Part shown: in pieces, positions 27,757 to 37,203 of the stretch
Layout: each line of letters begins with the position of its first letter
Numbering within the stretch: the first letter of the stretch is position 1
DNA from: Palsa-461 sp963768185
GTDB lineage: Bacteria; Actinomycetota; Acidimicrobiia; Acidimicrobiales; RAAP-2
Direction of reading: 5' to 3'
NCBI GenBank assembly: GCA_963768185.1
Contig: CAVYGS010000004.1
Location: forward strand, 806,001 to 870,000
Length of the DNA: 64,000 bases
Position numbers and translations under genes: made by a program
The notes under the pieces: generated by a model
The model's input: the letters and a program-made list of their open reading frames with translations, nothing else
Databases searched by the model: none
Told to the model about the DNA's origin: nothing

Positions 27757-28901
27757 GCCGGCACCTCGACGGCCACCCGCCAGCCCGCCGGGGTCGGCCC
27801 GGCCTCCATTCGACCGCCGACCAGCGCGATGCGCTCGCTGATCCCGCGCAGGCCGTAGCCGCCGCCGGTCTCTGCGAGCACGCCCGAGGCACCGGCGCGG
27901 TCGTTGTCGACGGTGAGCACGATCCTGTCGGCTCCGTACTCGAGCACGACGTCGGCGTCGGCACCGGCCGCGTGCTTGACGACGTTGGTGAGCGCTTCTT
28001 GGGCGACGCGGTAGAGCGCAAGGGTCACCGGTGGGGGGAGGTGGCGGGGCGTGCCCGACTGTGAGAAGTCGGCCCGGTGCTGTGCGCAGAGCTTGGCCAA
28101 CTGCTCGTCGAGTGGCGCCGCATCGTCGCGGAGCGCCTGGACGGCCCCGCGCGCCTCGTCGAGTCCTTCGCGTACCAGGCGGCGGGTGCGCTCGAGCTGC
28201 TCTCGGATCGCGGCACCGACCCCGGGCTCGGCGTCGACCACCGTGCCGAACGCCTCCAGCTGCAACGAGAGAGCCGAGAGCGTGTGGGCCAGGACGTCGT
28301 GAATCTCCCGGGCCAGCCGGTTGCGCTCGGCGAGCAGCTCGGCGCGGGAGCGCTCGACGGCGGCCCGCTCGACCTCGACCAGCACCTGCGCCTGGCGCTC
28401 GGCGCGCTCGACCGCGTCGCGCCGGGTGACGCCCATGACCGGTCCGCCCAGGATCGCGGCGAGGCCGTCGGTGAGCAGGGCGTGCGGGCTTCCGTTGGCC
28501 AGCACCGCGGCCAGGAGGGCGAGCCAGCCCAGCACACCGACCGTGACCGCACCGGGCAGCCGGCCCGAGATCCCGGCGCCGAGGGCCGCCACCCCGCAGA
28601 AGACCAGAGCCAGCCGGTCGAACGCGGCAAGCGCCCCGCCCGTCGCGGCCATCACGGCCAGGAGCGGGATCGTGAGGGTGACCCCGCGCTGGAGGCGGCG
28701 GACCGCGACCCAGAGCACCCAACACACCGAGGCGATCACCAACAGCACCAGGGCGGCGAAGTGTGCCCCCGCCGCCCTGGGCTGCGCTTCTTCGGAGATC
28801 CCCCACACGAGGGGCCCCAGCACTGCCAGGTGAAGCCCCGTCGAGAGGGTCAACCCGGTGGCCGGTCCCCGCATCGGGCCCGGCTGATCGCTCGTGCTCA
28901 C
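27753..28901 (-). CDS. Sensor histidine kinase, HisKA_3 (NarX/DesK-type)
   Basis: 382 residues. The N-terminal half has four to six membrane segments without a large sensing loop, so it may sense a membrane or intramembrane signal. Dimerisation/phospho-acceptor block LAREIHDVLAHTLSALSLQL puts His201. The ATPase domain has the N-box VAQEALTNVVKHA and a G-box GGGYGLRGISERI. It pairs with the response regulator (four-base overlap downstream) and overlaps the membrane protein gene upstream by four bases. Confidence 0.93.
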   Translation of the reverse strand: MSTSDQPGPMRGPATGLTLSTGLHLAVLGPLVWGISEEAQPRAAGAHFAALVLLVIASVCWVLWVAVRRLQRGVTLTIPLLAVMAATGGALAAFDRLALVFCGVAALGAGISGRLPGAVTVGVLGWLALLAAVLANGSPHALLTDGLAAILGGPVMGVTRRDAVERAERQAQVLVEVERAAVERSRAELLAERNRLAREIHDVLAHTLSALSLQLEAFGTVVDAEPGVGAAIREQLERTRRLVREGLDEARGAVQALRDDAAPLDEQLAKLCAQHRADFSQSGTPRHLPPPVTLALYRVAQEALTNVVKHAAGADADVVLEYGADRIVLTVDNDRAGASGVLAETGGGYGLRGISERIALVGGRMEAGPTPAGWRVAVEVPA

Positions 28902-29458
28902 AACCGCCCATCATGGACCGGGACCGTCGCCGTGACGAGGTTCCGGCCAGGGACTTCGACCCCGAGGGCCCGGCGCTGGGCGTAGGTCCGCCGGGCGACG
29001 ACGCCCGTCCGGGTGACCGCCTCGCAGAGTGTCAGCAGGATCACCGCCGAGGTCCAGGCCCCGATCGAGGTGATGTCGTGACCGGCGTTGAAGCGCTCGA
29101 TGGCGGCGGCCCCGCCGTGGGCGGCGAAGAGCTGGAAGGCCAGCCGAGACCCCATGCCGAGGATCCAGAGCGCAGCTGCCACCACGCCGGCCTTGGCGAT
29201 CGTGCGGCCCGCCGGGTCGCGGGTGACCGAGGTGAACCGCCCGGCCAGCGCGCCGAGAATGACGCCGACCGCCCCCAGCCCGAACACGAGGAGCAGGTCG
29301 ATCCCACCGGTCGGGGTTCCCTTCAGGTTCGTGAACCCGAGATAGGCCACGATGCCCAGCGTCACCAGCAGCGAGCGGGCGTTGATCCGGCCGCCCCGGA
29401 CCTGTTGCAGGACCAGGCCGATGAGGGCGATGTCGATGATGTAGTCGGTAGTGGTCAT
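28898..29458 (-). CDS. Multi-span membrane protein, first gene of a two-component operon
   Basis: 186 residues with about five hydrophobic segments: near the N-terminus (YIIDIALIGLVLQQV), ARSLLVTLGIVAYLGF, DLLLVFGLGAVGVILGAL, VVAAALWILGMGS and AVILLTLCEAV. The start at 29458 has a good GGAGG ribosome site. Overlap with the histidine kinase shows translational coupling, so it is probably a sensor accessory or the regulated target. It loosely resembles DUF1453/CcdC-like membrane proteins, not certain. Function unknown. Confidence 0.78.
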   Translation of the reverse strand: MTTTDYIIDIALIGLVLQQVRGGRINARSLLVTLGIVAYLGFTNLKGTPTGGIDLLLVFGLGAVGVILGALAGRFTSVTRDPAGRTIAKAGVVAAALWILGMGSRLAFQLFAAHGGAAAIERFNAGHDITSIGAWTSAVILLTLCEAVTRTGVVARRTYAQRRALGVEVPGRNLVTATVPVHDGRL

Positions 29459-29491
29459 GCCTCCAGTGTCGGGAAAACGCCCAGCGCAGTC

Positions 29492-29540
29492 GTCCACCGC
29501 CGGGTGGATTGCCGGGTGGATCGGGTCCACCCATGGGCAA
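29492..29540. promoter_or_regulatory. Cluster of TCCACC/GGTGGA half-sites upstream of the two-component operon
   Basis: The stretch has GTCCACC, then two tandem copies of the 11-mer GCCGGGTGGAT (29499-29509 and 29511-29521), then GTCCACCC. GGGTGGA and TCCACCC form a perfect inverted pair around 29514-29532. It starts about 35 bases upstream of the operon's first ATG (29458). Likely operator for an autoregulating response regulator, by inference. Confidence 0.4.
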
Positions 29541-29586
29541 ACCCAGGTCGTGCGCCGCGTCACCACTTTTCCCTGCTCCACCGGCT

Positions 29587-29599
29587 CCCACTAGCCTGA
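29587..29599 (+). promoter_or_regulatory. CCCACTAGCCTGA promoter-like element
   Basis: Exact copy of the 13-mer at 22995-23007. It contains the -10-like TAGCCT and lies about 92 bases upstream of the SDR gene at 29692. The distance implies a leader of roughly 85 bases. Confidence 0.35.
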
Positions 29600-29691
29600 C
29601 CCGGCGTCGGGACCGGCCCTCACTCTGGTAGGTCCCCGCGCGTGCGGACCCACCGCACCGAGCCGAGTGGACGATCGGAGCAGAAGAACCC

Positions 29692-30571
29692 ATGGGTGCA
29701 CTGGACGGCCGGGTGGCCATCATCACGGGGGCGGGCCGGGGCATCGGTCGCGAGCACGCCCTGTTGTTCGCATCGGAGGGTGCCAAGGTCGTCGTCAACG
29801 ACCTCGGGGGCGCCGTCGACGGCAGCGGCGACGACCGCTCGCCGGCCGAGCAGGTGGTCGACGAGATCAAGGGTATGGGCGGGGAGGCGATCGCCAACGC
29901 CGACAACGTCGCCGACTGGGAGGGCGGCAAACGCTTGGTCGACGCGGCCATCGAGGCGTTCGGTGACCTGCACGTGCTGGTCAACAACGCCGGGATCCTG
30001 CGGGACCGGGTCCTCATCAACATGACCGAGGACGAGTGGGACTCGGTCATCCACGTCCACCTGAAGGGCCACTTCGTGCCGACCCGGCATGCCGCCGCGT
30101 ATTGGCGCGAGCAGACCAAGGAGGGCAAGGAGGTCAAGGCCTCGGTCATCAACACGTCGTCGACGTCGGGGTCTGCTCGGCAACCCGGGCCAGACCAACT
30201 ACGGCGCGGCCAAGGCCGGCATCGCCGCCTTCACGGTCATCTGCGCCCAGGAGCTCAGCCGCTACGGGGTGCGGGTGAACGCCATCGCCCCGGCGGCGCG
30301 GACCCGGATGACCGAAGGCACCCCGGGCCTGTCCGACGTGGTCAAGGCGCCTGAGGGGGGTGCCTTCGACGTCTGGGATCCGGCGAACATCTCGCCCTTG
30401 GTCGCCTACCTCGCGACGGAGAACTGCCCGGACAGCGGCAAGGTCTTCTTCGTGCAGGGTGGCACGGTGCGGCTGTTCCAGCCCTGGACCATGACCGACA
30501 CCATCGAGCGCCACGACCGCTGGACCGTCGCCGAGCTCGCGGTCGAGATGCCGAAGCTGGTCAGCTCCTAA
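29692..30571 (+). CDS. SDR oxidoreductase resembling the dehydrogenase part of peroxisomal multifunctional enzyme 2 (frame-broken)
   Basis: About 292 residues after repair. NAD-binding TGAGRGIGREHALLFA, the longer VVVNDLGGAVDGSG insert typical of (3R)-hydroxyacyl-CoA dehydrogenases of the HSD17B4 type, NNAGI, and catalytic NYGAAKAG (Tyr and Lys). An extra G in a G-run near 30170 shifts the frame just before GLLGNPGQTNYG. Likely role: beta-oxidation of acyl-CoAs or sterol side chains. It converges with an SCP2 sterol-carrier gene, overlapping by four bases. Confidence 0.88.
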
Positions 30572-30969
30572 GCGGTGATCGCCCGGATGCGGGCGGCAAG
30601 TTCCTCGGTCTCCCCGAGGGGTGCGGTCCCTTGCATCGCCATCAGCTTCGACATGTCGCCGTCGACCCTGACCTTTCCCGCCATGAACGCGGTCATCGCG
30701 GCCTGGCCGTTCCCTTCGACGAGCAGGGCTTTGGCCGTCGCGTAGTCGAGCGTCACGGTCAGGTCGGGGTCCACGAGGTGCCCGCGCTCGATGTCGGGCT
30801 CGCTGGCCGACGTGTCGACGTGGGCGTCCATCTGGCCGCCGTCCGGGACCTCCGTGATGACGAGGTTGATGCGCACGGGATTCGTGACCGGTGCCGCCAG
30901 GTCTTTGAACTCTGCACGAATCTTGCGCGCCTCCGCGATCCACTCGTCGCTCAGGAACTCATAGGCCAT
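30568..30969 (-). CDS. SCP2 sterol-binding domain protein
   Basis: 133 residues forming one SCP2 domain: AGKVRVDGDMSKLMAMQG is the family's C-terminal block and DLTVTLDYATAKALLVEG the middle strand-helix. SCP2 domains bind fatty acyl-CoAs or sterols and are fused to the SDR/hydratase in eukaryotic multifunctional enzyme 2. Here it is a stand-alone gene tail to tail with that type of SDR. A GGAG ribosome site precedes the start at 30969. Confidence 0.9.
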   Translation of the reverse strand: MAYEFLSDEWIAEARKIRAEFKDLAAPVTNPVRINLVITEVPDGGQMDAHVDTSASEPDIERGHLVDPDLTVTLDYATAKALLVEGNGQAAMTAFMAGKVRVDGDMSKLMAMQGTAPLGETEELAARIRAITA

Positions 30970-31113
30970 TTGAGGGGGTCTCCTTGGGGGTTGGTGAGGT
31001 TCTGCTCCGGGGCTCTCACTGAACTACCAGATCGTCACGAGTTTTGTTGAGGCTTCGAGGCGCTGGCGGAGGTCGTGCCAGCTCCGTGCCAGATCCCCCG
31101 CCGGAAGCCTTGG

Positions 31114-31134
31114 CCCGGCCGTTTCATGGCCGGG
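31114..31134 (-). terminator. Hairpin downstream of the surface-protein gene
   Basis: CCCGGCC and GGCCGGG form a 7-base perfect stem with a 7-base loop, about 40 bases beyond the stop of the minus-strand repeat protein. No T-run follows, so terminator function is only plausible. Confidence 0.35.
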
Positions 31135-31173
31135 ACGTTCATGATGCCCAGATCGTGCAGCCGTGCGTAGTTA

Positions 31174-34100
31174 CTAGCCGATCACCGATTGCAGGGCGGA
31201 GATCACCGAGGCTGGGACCGCGAGCGGGCCCCCGACGATGTAACCCTGGGCGGCCGCGGGCAGGTTGCCGAGGTACGAGACGATCGATGAGGGGAGAGCC
31301 CCGCTCGGGTCCACCACGAGGATCGGACCCCTCTTCGGCTGCGTTCCAATGAACACCCCACCAGTCAGGGCGTCGGCAAAGTCACTCGCCGTGGCCACGG
31401 CGAAGTCCGATGCATCAGGGAAGAACTCTCGTGCGACCGCCGCCGAGGTCCCAAAGATGTCCTGACCGTAGACGGGCGTCGCCGTCGGATCGGCCCCGTA
31501 GGCGGCAAGCGGGCCTCCGATCGCATAGCGGACGTCTCCGCCGTGCTGGGCGAGGTAGGCGGCCGTCTCGGGAGCCTGGGTGGCTCCTTCGGTCAGCAGG
31601 ATCGCGCCATGGACGGCGATTGCGGCGGGGACCGCCGAAAGGGCGTCCGAGAAACTGAGGCCGGTGGCCTCGAAGATCGCCGGTGGGTTCCCCAACTGCT
31701 TGGCGATGTCGACTGCGGTTGCGTACTCGTTCGCACCCGCCTCACGGACCACGTGGTAGCCCAGGCCTTTGAGAGTGGTGTCGACGTCGGGAGAGATGGC
31801 GAGGTCACCGCCGAGGATGTACACGGTGTCGCCGACGGGCAGGACTCGCTCGATCTCGGCCAAGACCCGCGGGTCGAGCGCATTGTCCTGCGATGCCGGC
31901 GGGGTGAGGAGCAGGGGTCCGTCCATCGCCGCGGCCAGCGGGCCACCGGCCAAGGCGTCGGCGAAGAAGTCGTCCCGGGCCAGGACCACCGCCTCGGCGG
32001 AGTGGACTGCAGCGAATTCCCGGTTCGACAGCGCAATGGCCGTCCCGATCGCGTCGGGGCCATAGAGCTGGACCAGCGACGCCACCTTCGGCGGGGCCAC
32101 ATTGATCGTGATCGTGGCTTCCGATGTGCCGAACGAGTTCTCGAGCAGGTAGGTGAACTTGTCAGTACCTGAGAAGCTCTCATTGGGCACATAGATGAAG
32201 GACCCGTCATCGTTCAAGGTCAGTGTGCCGTCGGAAGGGGACGAGTGCGAGGAGATCGTCGCACCGTTCATCGTGTCGTTTTCCAAGATGCCCTGCGATG
32301 CGTCGACCGTGAGGGTCGCTTGGAAATCGGTCCCATAGGTCGAATCCTCTGCGACGGGGGACCCTGCCAAGGCGTTGTCGGTCAGCGAGACCGAGTTCGT
32401 CGAGTTGGACCCGTCATAGTTGCCGTCGGTGTCGCTGAAGGTCCCGCCGATACTCGGGTAGGTGCCGTCGGGCAGGGTCGGCGATGTCGTGCAGCTGGTC
32501 GAGGGCAACGAGAACGAGCACAGCGTGGTCGACCCGGAGGTGAAGCTCACCGTGCCGGTCGCCCCGGCCGGAAGTCCTGCCTCGGCCAGGGTGGCCGAGG
32601 TGCCGAAGGACACGGTCGCCGAGGACCCGGAGTCAACCGTCGCCGAGAAAGACGTCGCGGCGGGCTGGACGGTGACCGAGCCGTGGATGTACGTGAACTG
32701 GTAGTTGGGATCGACCGCCCCCGAGCAGGTCGATTGATACGGAGATCCCGCGACCGTGGAGGAGCTGGTTGCCGCTGTGGTGCAGGTCGGTTGCGTGGTG
32801 AGCGTGGTCGAGCCTTGCCCGAGTACGAAGCCCATGTAGCTGGGCGTAATGGAGGGCGGTGTCGTCCCGTAGGCCATGGACGCGTTCGAGGCGGTGATGG
32901 TCAGCGACTGCTGATTCACGGACTGCTCCGGACTCAGGCTGCCGCTGCTCGTCGCATAGTCCGTGTCGCCGCTGTAGGTCGCCGAGATGGCGTGGGTCCC
33001 CGCGGGGAGCGTGGAATCTTGGCAGGCCGCCTGGTACGTGGCCCCAGAAACAACTGTCAATGATGTCGCCCCGCACCCGCTGATCGGGCTGTGCGACCCG
33101 TCGGCGTAGAAGGCCACGGTGCCTCCCCCGTCAGTCGGCGACACCGTGGCGGTGAAGGTCACGCTCTGGCCGTAGGTGGACGGGCTGTCCGATGTGCTCA
33201 GGGTCGTCGTGGTGGTATCGGGCACGACCGTCAGCGTGATCGTGTTGGTCGACGTCGACCCCGAGTAGTTCCCGTCGGTGTCGGCGAAGGTGGCCGAGAA
33301 CGCTGAGTAGGTTCCGGCGGGAAGCGTCGACGAGGTCGTGCAGCTGGTCGAGGGCAATGAGAACGAGCACAGCGGGGTCGACCCGGAGGTGAAGGTCACC
33401 GTGCCGGTCGCCCCGGTGGGCAGGCCCGACTCCGCCAATGTGGCGGTCGTGCCGAAGGGGATCGAGACGCTCGACGTGGAGTTCGCCGTCACCGAGAACG
33501 AGGTGGGCGCCGGCTGCACCGACTGCTCCGGACTCAGGCTGCCGCTGCTCGTCGCATAGTCCGTGTCGCCGCTGTAGGTCGCCGAGATGGCGTGGGTCCC
33601 CGCGGGGAGCGTGGAATCTTGGCAGACCGCCTGGTAGGTGGCCCCAGAAACAACTGTCAATGATGTCGCCCCGCACCCGCTGATCGGGCTGTGCGACCCG
33701 TCGGCGTAGAAGGCCACGGTGCCTCCCCCGTCAGTCGGCGAGACCGTCGCGGTGAAGGTCACGCTCTGGCCGTAGGTGGACGGGCTGTCCGATGTGCTGC
33801 AGGGTCGTCGTGGTGGTATCGGGCACGACCGTGAGCGTGATCGTGTTGGTCGACGTCGACCCCGAGTAGTTCCCGTCGGTGTCGGCGAAGGTGGCCGAGA
33901 ACGCTGAGTAGGTTCCGGCGGGAAGCGTCGGCGATGTCGTGCAGCTGGTCGAGGGCAGTGAGAACGAGCACAGCGTGGTCGACCCGGAGGTGAAGGTCAC
34001 CGTGCCGGTCGCCCCGGTGGGCAGGCCCGACTCCGCCAATGTGGCGGTCGTGCCGAAGGGGATGGAGACGCTCGACGCGGAGTTCGCCGTCACCGAGAAC

Positions 34101-36128
34101 GAAGTGGGCGCCGGCTGCACGGACTGCTCCGGACTCAGACTGCCGCTGCTCGGGTTCGCGCTGCCGTCACCTGTGTAATCGGCGGTGATCGAATGGGTAC
34201 CGGCGCTGAGAGTCGATGTCTGACAGCTTGCCTGGAACGTCGTGCTCGAGACCTGGCTCAGCGACGCTGCGCTGCATCCGCTGATCGGGCTGGGCGACCC
34301 GTCGGCGTAGAAGGCCACGGTGCCCCCCCCGTCGGTCGGCGAGACCGTGGCGGTGAAGGTCACGCTCTGGCCGTAGGTGGACGGGCTGCCCGATGTGCCG
34401 ACGGTCGTGGTCGAGTTGGCCGCAGTGACGTCGAGAGTGATCGAGTTGGTCGAGGTGGAGCCCGAGTAGTTCCCGTCGGTGTCGGTGAAGGTGGCCGAGA
34501 ACGCTGAGTAGTCGCCGACGGGGAGCGTTGCTGGTGTCGTGCAGCTGGTCGAGGGCAACGAGAACGAGCACAGCGTGGTCGACCCGGAGGCGAAGGTCAC
34601 CGTGCCGGTCGCCCCGGTGGGTAGGCCCGACTCGGCCAATGTGGCGGTCGTGCCGAACGGGGATCGAGGCGCTCGACGTGGAGTTCACACTCACCGAGAA
34701 CGAGGTGGATGCCGGCGTGACCGACTGGTCCGGGCTCAACTCCCCGGTGCTTTGGTCGTAGAACGAGTCGCCGCTGTAGGTAGCGCTGATCGAATGCGTA
34801 CCAGCGGTGAGGGTCGAGTCTGTGCAGAGGGCCTCGTAGGTGGTCCCCGAGACCAGCGTCAACGGCACGGCCCCGCAGCCCGCGATGGTGCTGGAACCGT
34901 CGGCGGTGAAGGCGATGGTTCCGCCTCCGTCGATTGGACTGACTTGGGCGGCGAAGGTGACGGGCTGTCCATACGTCGACGGGCTGGCCGACGTGCCGAC
35001 CGTCGTCGTGGACGAAGCGGTGGTGACCGTCAGGGAAACCGTGTTGGTCGAGCTCGAGTCGGCATAGTTCCCGTCGGTGTCGCTGAATGTCCCGGCGATG
35101 CCCGAATAGGTGGCAACCGGAAGGGTCGAGGAGGTGGGGCAGCTCGTCGTCGATCCCGAGTAGTCGAACGAGCACAGGGTGGTCGAGCCCGACTGGAAGG
35201 TGACGGTCCCGGTGGCCCCGCTGGGCAGTCCGGACTCGGCCAGCGTGGTCACCGTCCCGAAGGGAACGGTCTCCGACGACGACCCGTCGATGGTGATTGC
35301 GAATGACGTCGTCGCGGGTTCCACGGTGACCGATCCGTCGGTGTACGAGATCGTGTAATTGGGATCTGCCGCTCCCGAGCAGCTCGAGGTGTAGCCGTCG
35401 CCTGCGGGGGACGAGCTCGTCGCGTCGGTGGTACAGGTCGGCTCGGTGGTCAGGGACGCTGAGGTGTCTCCGAGCTCGAATCCGGCGTAGCTGGGGGTGA
35501 TCGTGGGGGGCGAACCCTGGTACGACATCGTCCCGTCCGACGCGGTGATCATCAACGGCGCCGGGTTCACGGTCATCGGGTCGACGCTGTCGCTGCTCGT
35601 CGCGTAGTCCGTGTCCCCGCTGTAGGTGGCAGTGACAGAGTGGACACCTGCCGGGATCGACTCGGTCTGGCAGCTGGCCCCGCCCTCTTCTTCGTCCTCG
35701 GGCTGTTCGCCCAAGAGCTTGCCCTGCGAGGAGAACCCACTCAACGGGACGTTGGCGCACCCATTGATCGGTGTCGAGGAGCCGTCCAGGAAGAAGTCGA
35801 AGCTCCCTCCACCGTCGGTCGGCGACACCGTCGCAGAGAACGTCACGCCGTGGCCGTAGGTAATGGTGTCGTCAGAAGCCATCTCCGTCGTAGTGGTGCT
35901 GATCTGCGACCCGCCCGTGAGCACCGCTCGTGCAGCAACCGGGGGGGGCGTCTTCGTCTCGGCGAGGAACCTCACCAGGAGCACCCCACCCACCGCGACT
36001 GCCATCGCGGCGGCGACCCAAAGGAGAAACGCCACCTTCCTCACGCGCAAGGCGCCCCAGAACGCAGAGGCTCGGCGCACGACCGCTCGAACCACGTTCG
36101 AGTTCCTGGATCGGCCCGAACCCATCAT
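31174..36128 (-). CDS. Giant Ig-repeat surface protein with C-terminal CWB2 cell-wall-binding repeats (frame-broken twice)
   Basis: About 1650 residues after repair. Order: basic cytoplasmic N-terminus; one membrane span (about 29-52); alternating bacterial Ig-like domains (Big_3 type, TYGQSVTFTATVSPTDGGG, and a sister type, TLAESGLPTGATGTVTF); two MBG-like domains (ITASDGTMSYQGSPPTITPS near the N-terminus, ITASNASMAYGTTPPSITPS in the middle); one cadherin-like domain (GTLTLNDDGSFIYVPNESF); then three CWB2 repeats, the last in GTSAAVAREFFPDASD. Each Ig unit has a Cys pair, probably disulfides. Extra bases near 33798 and 34662 break the frame. The ATG overlaps the upstream gene's stop. Probably anchored in membrane and wall, acting as adhesin or coat protein. 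Confidence 0.88.
32921..34721. repeat. Three tandem copies of a 600-base repeat inside the surface-protein gene
   Basis: Copies start at 32921, 33521 and 34122, each 600-601 bases and encoding one Big_3-type plus one sister Ig-like domain. The first two copies differ at only about a dozen positions by eye; the third is more diverged, and a fourth weak copy continues beyond 34722. The 601 length of the middle copy is due to one extra base near 33798. Recent duplication, and a site where copy number could change. Confidence 0.9.
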
Positions 36129-37042
36129 CGGACCGATCCGGTGCGAGAGTTCTTCTTGGCAGAACTCGTCGTGGGGGCCGGAGCTTCAACCGCCGTCGCG
36201 ACGCCCCAGCTTCCGAAGATGACCGTCTCATTGAACGAGCGACTCGAACTGTTGAGCTCGAGTGGAAGAGGTCGGGCGGTGTCGGTGACGTCGAGGACCG
36301 CGAGCTGCGTCTGGCCGCTCCCGGGAATGCGGATTTGACCGCTGATCGGCGTGACCCGCTGGGCGAGGACCACGGTCTTCGTGCCGATCCTGGTTGGGCC
36401 GACGAAGGACAGCTCGGAGCGCAGGACCCCTGCGAGGGTGGTCTCAGCGACGGCGACCCTGAAGCCGGCGTCGCCGGTGGAGATCGGCGACCATGCGTCC
36501 GTGGGTCCGGCGACGTAGGTCGGGGGCAGATGAAGGAGCGCCACGCCTGCCGGTCCACTGGCGCGGAAGTAGGCGTCCCGACCCTTGACGATGAGACTCG
36601 CTGAGTTCTTGCCTGAGGTGATTGTCCGTTCGCCCGTTGCCAAACCAAGCGTTGAGCTGACCGACACGCTCTGTGTCCCAATGGCCGAGGTCACCGTCAT
36701 GCGGGTCCACCCGGAAGCTGCCCCGTCTCGAAGTGCCCGGGCGAGGAGGGCGTTCGAGCTTGACCCCGTCGGGGCGGTCGCAGACGACGTGGGGGGCGTT
36801 CCCGTTGGCGCTCGGACCACGACGATCAGCGAGGCGACAAGTCCGAGTATCCCCATCACGATCGCCGCCTGCGTGATCACCCTGCGCGTGGGCGACGGCC
36901 CCGGTGTCGGGCCCGACCGGTTCCGGCCGTGGTTCGCATGCCTCGTGGGCCCGGTATCGGAGCCGCGCACAGCCACAGGAGGTTGCCCATCCACCGCTCC
37001 GGCGCGAGTGCCGAGGCGACGGTGGTCGACGGAAGCCAGCAT
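36125..37042 (-). CDS. Membrane-anchored exported protein, LppX/LprG-like fold suspected
   Basis: 305 residues. A basic N-terminal region of about 55 residues, one membrane span (AAIVMGILGLVASLIVVV, about 59-76), a Ser/Thr/Pro-rich linker, then an extracellular domain. That domain has the order seen in mycobacterial lipid-binding lipoproteins of the LprG/LppX type (VKGRDAYFRASG, then LPPTYVAGPTDAWSPIS), but without a lipobox, so the similarity is tentative. Its stop overlaps the ATG of the giant Ig-repeat protein, so the two are translated together and may form one surface complex. Confidence 0.68.
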   Translation of the reverse strand: MLASVDHRRLGTRAGAVDGQPPVAVRGSDTGPTRHANHGRNRSGPTPGPSPTRRVITQAAIVMGILGLVASLIVVVRAPTGTPPTSSATAPTGSSSNALLARALRDGAASGWTRMTVTSAIGTQSVSVSSTLGLATGERTITSGKNSASLIVKGRDAYFRASGPAGVALLHLPPTYVAGPTDAWSPISTGDAGFRVAVAETTLAGVLRSELSFVGPTRIGTKTVVLAQRVTPISGQIRIPGSGQTQLAVLDVTDTARPLPLELNSSSRSFNETVIFGSWGVATAVEAPAPTTSSAKKNSRTGSVR

Positions 37043-37158
37043 GACGTTGGGTGCCTCCCTGGCGGCTATCGCTTGCGGCGCGACGGACCCACGCGCCGCG
37101 ACAAAGCGTCTGTCGGGGTGCGCGACCGGTGAGGTCGGTGGTCGCCCTGGCTAACCAT

Positions 37159-37203
37159 TTGACCTTTCCTCTGTGTCTCACCTTCGACCAGCTGAAAGGT
37201 CAA
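37159..37203. promoter_or_regulatory. Perfect 10-base inverted repeat TTGACCTTTC ... GAAAGGTCAA
   Basis: Left arm 37159-37168, right arm 37194-37203, 25 bases between. It lies about 117 bases upstream of the start of the minus-strand surface operon. Each arm contains a -35-like TTGACC on its own strand. On the minus strand a weak -10 (TGAGAC) follows at 17 bases. It could be an operator, a divergent promoter or a terminal repeat remnant. Confidence 0.45.

Noticed and set aside
32921..34721. CRISPR-like or transposon repeat array
   Set aside because: The repeats are 600 bases long, contiguous and in frame with Ig-like domains, so they are protein repeats.
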